Shown here piece after piece: positions 58,631-64,000 of a stretch of DNA of 64,000 bases. The position numbers and the translations under genes are program-made. Under the pieces are notes generated by a model that saw only the letters and a program-made list of their open reading frames with translations, searched no databases and had not been told where the DNA came from. The stretch spans positions 115,555,781 to 115,619,780 of the forward strand of contig OW121743.1 in the NCBI GenBank assembly GCA_933228675.1. Direction: 5' to 3'. Source of the DNA: Stomorhina lunata (Eukaryota > Arthropoda > Insecta > Diptera > Rhiniidae). Within the stretch, counting starts at the first letter, position 1; the number at the start of each line of letters is the position of its first letter.

Positions 58631-60215
58631 AAAGCATAAACGTGGTTTAACTATAGTTTAATGTTGAACATGGCTCTACTTCAGTTTAAAGTCTAAACCT
58701 GGTTTTTTTTTTCAGTTTAAAGTTTAAACGTGGTTTAACTTCAGTATAAAGTTTAAACGTGGTTTTACTTCGGTTTAAAATTTAAACGTGGTTTTACTTC
58801 AGTTTAAAGTTTAAACATGGTTTTACTTCAGTTTAAAGTTTAAATGTGTTTTTACTTCAGTTGAAGTTTTAATCATGGCTTGACTTCAGTTTGAACTTTA
58901 AACATGATCTCTCTCTATAGTTTAAACTTTAAACATGATTTCTCTATAGTTTAAACTTTAAACGTGGTTTTACTTCAGTTTAAACTTAAAACGTGGGTTT
59001 ACTTCAGTTTAAACTTAAAACGTGGGATTTATTTCAGTTTAAACTTAAAACGTGGGTTTATTTCAGTTTAAACTTAAAACGCGGTTTTACTTCGGTTTAA
59101 ATATTAAACGTTTAAAGTTTAGACCTAGTGTGGTTTTATTTAAGTTTAAAGTTTAGACGTGGTTTTTTTCAGTTTAAAGTTTAAAAGTGATTTTACTTCA
59201 GTTTAAAGTTTAAACGTGGTTTTACATCAGTTTAAGCTTTAAACGTGGTTTCACATCAGTTTAAACCTTAAAAGTGGTTTTACTTAAGTTTAAGCTTTAA
59301 ACATGGTTTTACTTCAGTTTAAGCTTTAAACATAGTTCCACTTCGGTTTAAACTTTAAACATGGTTCCACTTCAGTTTAAACGTGGTCTCAGTTTAGTTT
59401 AAACTTTAAACGTGGTTTCACTTCAGTTTAAACTTTAAACGTTCTTCACTTTAGTTTAAACCTTAAACGTGTCTTCAGTTTAGTTTAAACTTTAAACGTG
59501 GTTTTACTTAAGTTTAAACTTTAATCGTGGCTTGGCTTTAGTTTAAACTTTAAACGTGGTTTTACTTAAAGTTTAAAGTTTAAACGTAGTTTTACTTCAG
59601 TTTAAAATTAAAACGTGGTTTTACTTCAGTTAAAACTTTATACGCAGTTTCGCTGCAGTTTAAGCCTTAAACGTGGTTTCACTTAAGCTCAAGCCTTAAA
59701 TGTGGTTTCACTTCAGTTTAGGGCTTTAACATGGTTTCACTTAACCTCAAGCCTTAAACGTGGTTTCACTTCAGTTTAGGCCTTTAACGTGGTTTTAGTT
59801 CAGTTTAGGCCTTTAACGTGGTTTCACTTAAGCTCAAGCCTTAAACGTGTTTTCACTTCAGTTTAGGCCTTTAACGTGGTTTCACTTAACCTCAAGCCTT
59901 AAACGTGGTTTCACTTAAGCTCAAGCCTTAAACGTGTTTTCACTTCAGTTTAGGCCTTTAACGTGGTTTCACTTAACCTCAAGCCTTAAACGTGGTTTCA
60001 CTTAAGCTCAAGCCTTAAACGTGTTTTCACTTCAGTTTAGGCCTTTAACGTGGTTTCACTTAACCTCAAGCCTTAAACGTGGTTTCACTTAAGCTCAAGC
60101 CTTAAACGTGTTTTCACGTTTAGTTTAGTTTAGGCCTTTAACGTGGTTTCACTTAACCTCAAGCCTTAAACGTGGTTTCACTTCAGTTTAGGTCTTTAAT
60201 GTGGCTTCACTTCTA
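58631..60215. repeat. 29-bp AAACGTGG satellite with 87-bp higher-order unit
   Basis: Units of 29 bp with GTTTAAACTTTAAACGTGG then TTTTACTTCA. From 59,847 a three-unit, 87-bp block marked by GTGTTTTCACTTCAG repeats exactly at 59,934, 60,021 and 60,108. It is clearly less AT-rich than the other arrays. Confidence 0.96.
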
Positions 60216-61600
60216 ATATTAGTCGTGGTTTTAATTCAATCTAAGATTTATTGTGGTTATAATTAATTCTTAGATTAATAGTAGTTTTAATTTAATCTAA
60301 GACTAATCGTCGTTTTAAATCAATCTAAGATTAATCATGGCTTTAATCCAATTCAAGATTAACCGTGGTTTAATTTAATCTATGATTAATCGTGGTTTTA
60401 AATCAATCTAAGATTAATCGTGATTTTAATTAAAACTAAGATTAATCATGGCGTTAATTTAATCTAAAATTAATCGTTGTTTAATTCAATCTAAGATTAA
60501 TCGAGGTTTTAAATCAGTCTAAGATTAATCGTGGTTTTAATTCAATCTAAGATTAATCGTGGTAAAGGTAAATCTTAGTTTAATCGCGGTTTTAATTAAA
60601 TCTTAGATTAATCGTGGCCTTAATTAATCGTGATTTTAATTCAATTTAAGATTAATCGTGGTTTTAATTCAATCTAAGATTAATCGTGACTATAATTCAA
60701 TCCGAGATTTATCGTGGTTTTAAATCAATCTAAGATTAATCGTGATTTTAATTCAAACTAGGATTAATCATGGATTTATTTTAATCTAGGATTAATCGTG
60801 GTTTAATTCAATCAAAGATTAATCGTGGTTTAAAATCAATCTAAGATTATTCGTGATTTTAATTCAATCTAAGATTAATCGTGGTTTAAGTAAATCTTAG
60901 GTTAATCGCGGTTTTAATTAAATCTTAGATTAATCGTGGCCTTAATTAATCGTGATATTAATTCAATTTAAGATTAATCGTGGTTTTAATTCAATCCAAG
61001 ATTAATCGTGACTTTAATTCAATCCGAGATTAATCGTGGTTTTAATTCAATCTAAGATTAATCGTGATTTTAATTCAATCTAAGATTAATCGTTTCCTAA
61101 AATTCAATCTAATATTAATCGTTGGTTAAATTCAATCTAAGATTAATCGTGATTTTAATTCAATCTAAGATTAATCGTGGTTTAAGTAAATCTAAGTTTA
61201 ATCGCGGTTTTAATTAAATCTTAGATTAATCGTGGCCTTAATTAATCGTGATATTAATTCAATTTAAGATTAATCGTGGTTTTAATTCAATCCAAGATTA
61301 ATCGTGACTTTAATTCAATCCGAGATTAATCGTGGTTTTAATTCAATCTAAGATTAATCGTGATTTTAATTCAATCTAAGATTAATCGTTTCCTAAAATT
61401 CAATCTAATATTAATCGTTGGTTAAATTCAATCTAAGATTAATCGTTTCTTAAAATTCAATATAATATTAATCGTTAGTTAAATTCAACTTAAGAATAAT
61501 CGAGGTATTAATGCAATCTCTGATAAATCGTGTTATTAATTCAATCAATGATAAATCATGGTTTAAATTTAATCTAAGATTTGTAAAGGTTTTTATAAAG
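60216..61600. repeat. 28-bp GATTAATC satellite with 296-bp higher-order unit
   Basis: Units of 28 bp with CAATCTAAGATTAATCGTG then GTTTTAATT. A longer block starting GTGGTTTAAG at 60,881 repeats at 61,177 (296 bp), with an earlier diverged start at 60,559. Decayed units continue to about 61,920. Confidence 0.96.
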
Positions 61601-63300
61601 ATCTAAACCTAATCATATTTTAAGTTTAACTTTTAATTTAATTTTAATCGCGTCTTAACTTTGAATTTTAACTTAATCTTGGTATAACTTCTGATTGAAA
61701 TTAAATAATGGTTTAATTATGGAATTAAACTTAATCGTGTTTTTACTTCCGATTTAACTTGCTCGTGGTTAAATTAAGAATTGAAGCTTAATCGTCGTTT
61801 AACTATTAATTTAGACCCTATCGAGTTTGGGGATCGGATTTAAACGTAATAGCGGTTTAACTCCGAATTTAAACTTAATCGAGGTTCAGAGTAAGACTTA
61901 GTTTTAATTTTAATTTAACCTAAAATTTTATAAAAAAAAAAGTATCAAAAGACTTTACACTCATCGATTTCTGTCAATTAAATTTTGTGATTAATGACTT
62001 AAACTCATCGTTTTTATTATATTTTCCTTTTCATCAATTTTACCTGTATACCTTTATTACTCATCATTTTGCCATATTTTTTTCAGCACATATTTTCTTT
62101 TCGCCACAAGAATAAAAGTAAAATTTCTTTCCTTTTCCTCAATGTCATGCAGACGCTGCATGAATGAAGTCTTCTTTCCTTTTAAAATGCCTTCAGCTTT
62201 AACACTCTTAAAATATAACTATTTTCATATTCATCCGATGATTTTTATTCCCTTCCATTTTGCCCTTCATTTGAGCAAAGTAGAAAAACAACAGCAACAA
62301 CAACACTGGCTACAATCAACTTAGTCGGTTGTCAGTTAAAACGTCAACTGTCATTTTTTATTATCACTCATGCATAGAGTAAGTAGCTCAAGGTTGCAAG
62401 GAAATATTTTTTTTCCTTCTTCATCCTTTGAAAAGAAAACTCCTGAGTAAATAGAAAAAATTTTATAAAGGGGGAATATGTTTGACTTTTTCTTTTTATA
62501 GATTTTAGCTACAAAATCCATTTACCGGCTGTTTGATGAAAATTAATTTGAACTCGTGACTGACTCCTCTGAATTCTATTTTTTTTTTTTCTTTTTGGTG
62601 GAAAAGTATATTTATCACAGTTGATCTGGTTGATGTTTGCATTAAAGTTTAAATCATTTTTAACACTTTGAAATATTCCTAAAGATATTCAGGCTTTAGG
62701 CTATGTTTTAACACTAGATTATTTTACATAAATAATTTAAAAGAGCTGTTGTGAAAAGCACATTCTGTTAAATACGGACTTATTAGATGATGAGGGTTGA
62801 AAACCTTCTATATTTCAAGTAATAAACCTTGTGCTTCTTCAAACTCTGATCCTGCTTGTAATAGTTTAGGGAACAAAAGGTACGATTTTTTATGGAGAAA
62901 AATTAGAGAACGATAACTCTTAATGAGTCATATTTCTGTTGTTATCAGAGACCGCTTGCAAAAATGTTCATTATATTTTTACTTATCAAAAAGTACCAAG
63001 TGTGTATAAAGAAAGTACCAAAGTTTCCTATTTTGAAATAAGAGTTTTCGAATTTAATCAAAACGCTAATAAAATTATGTTTATAATTCTACCAAATAAT
63101 TTTTACAAGCTTTAAATTCGTACAATAAGAAAAACGGGGTAATCTTTTTTCTTATTTTGCCATATCAAAAAGGTACCCAATACATATTTCATATTATAGC
63201 CATCGGTTATGGCCTATCTTTTTTAGCTTCAATTGGCCAAGAGTTCACAATGAATCAAATAGTACCAAAAACTAAGAATAGTACCAAACACTAAAATAAA
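61601..63300. other. Decayed satellite edge then non-repetitive DNA, no gene recognised
   Basis: 61,601-61,920 holds degenerate AATCGTGGTTTAA units. Beyond this is AT-rich single-copy DNA with CAA repeats at 62,288-62,303. The open frame 62,142-62,324 has no recognisable domain. Confidence 0.55.
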
Positions 63301-63403
63301 TTTTTCAGTAAAAAATTTCAATATAAAATTTCTGTAGAAAATTGTCATTAAAAAATTTTCATTCAAAAATTTCAATAGAAAATTTTCAAAAAAAAAAAAT
63401 TAA

Positions 63404-64000
63404 AATAGTCGGGATGTAAATATTATTCAAAAATTTTCTATAGAAATTTTTTAATGACAATTTTTGATAGAAATTTTTTAATGAACATTTTTTATAGAAA
63501 TTTTTTAATAAAAATTTTCTTTAGAAAATTTGCTAGTGAATTTTTTTTAAGGAAAATTTTCCTCAAAAGAATAGTATTCTCATTTGATCCCAAATCTGTT
63601 ACATTTATTTATTAATGTAACAGACCAATTTATTGATAAAAAGCCAAAAAATGTTTGCGGAGAAACCAAAAAATGTTTGCTGAGAAATCAAATTCAGTCG
63701 ATAATCTACGCTTTTACTTTTGGTTTATGAACATAATTCTTAATAGTTATGTTTGTAAATTTAGTAATAATGCGAGGTTTTCGATCTGTCTAAATTGGGG
63801 ATAATCCTCCTGAAGAGATGGCTTAACCAACCATCGAAACGCGTCGAGGAATTTGGTTTCTCCGCAAACATTTTTTGGCTTTTTATCAATAAATTGGTCT
63901 GTTACATTAATAAATAAATGTAACAGATTTGGGATCAAATGCGAATAATCATCTTTTGAAGAAAATTTTCCTTAAAAAAAAATTCTCTAGCAAATTTTCT
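63404..64000 (-). mobile_element. Foldback element with about 148-bp inverted arms
   Basis: Left arm 63,523-63,670 and right arm 63,852-64,000 are reverse complements (both contain GATCCCAAATCTGTTACA), around a 181-bp centre. The right arm is cut by the window edge. The minus frame 63,747-63,938 encodes FLDAFRWLVKPSLQEDYPQ and flanking residues, as in the copy at 46.6 kb. AATAGTCGGGATGTAAATA at 63,404 is separated from the arm by about 120 bp of A/T repeat. A short tandem duplication (AAAAAATGTTTGCGGAGAAA) lies at 63,646-63,690. Confidence 0.82.

Overview
This window looks like non-coding DNA from a large, very AT-rich insect genome, most likely a fly (Diptera, possibly a calyptrate). The pointers are DINE-1/INE-1-like elements with a central (GTCY)n core, a decayed mariner transposase, many CA/GT and TTG/CAA microsatellites, and no bacterial features (no operons, Shine-Dalgarno sites, tRNA or rRNA genes). 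I recognise no complete protein gene. Roughly two thirds of the window is tandem repeat.

Layout. Satellite arrays of 19-31 bp units alternate with non-repetitive islands of 0.3-2.5 kb. A 28-bp family fills 1-6.2 kb. A mariner pseudogene at 8.3-8.9 kb runs into a 19-bp satellite carrying TGACTCA in most units (8.9-10.26 kb), and a probable mariner C-terminus resumes after it. A 26-bp AAGCTT family lies at 12.9-13.4, 20.3-21.2, 22.0-23.7 and 24.9-26.5 kb. A 31-bp GAAATTTTTG family lies at 13.4-16.2 kb forward and 16.9-19.4 kb reversed (a giant inverted pair), then at 27.8-29.8, 31.4-32.8, 34.6-37.9 and 54.9-56.5 kb. A 31-bp GTGAAATTTTG family lies at 38.8-40.5 and 41.4-44.0 kb, with reversed decayed pieces elsewhere. 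Further 28-bp families fill 45.6-48.3 and 51.1-53.8 kb. Two less AT-rich arrays close the window: 29 bp at 58.6-60.2 kb and 28 bp at 60.2-61.6 kb, both with higher-order structure.

Dispersed elements: two DINE-1-like copies plus end fragments, two members of a foldback family carrying the same short open frame, two tRNA-related SINE-like fragments, and one retroposon 3' tail.

Possible gene. Several islands contain short minus-strand open stretches bounded by splice-like sites. Their reading phases can be chained from about 49.7 kb down to 20 kb (optionally to 6.3 kb). If real, the window would be the intron-rich body of one minus-strand gene with satellite-filled introns. No product is recognised and comparable decoy sites occur on the plus strand, so these calls carry low confidence.
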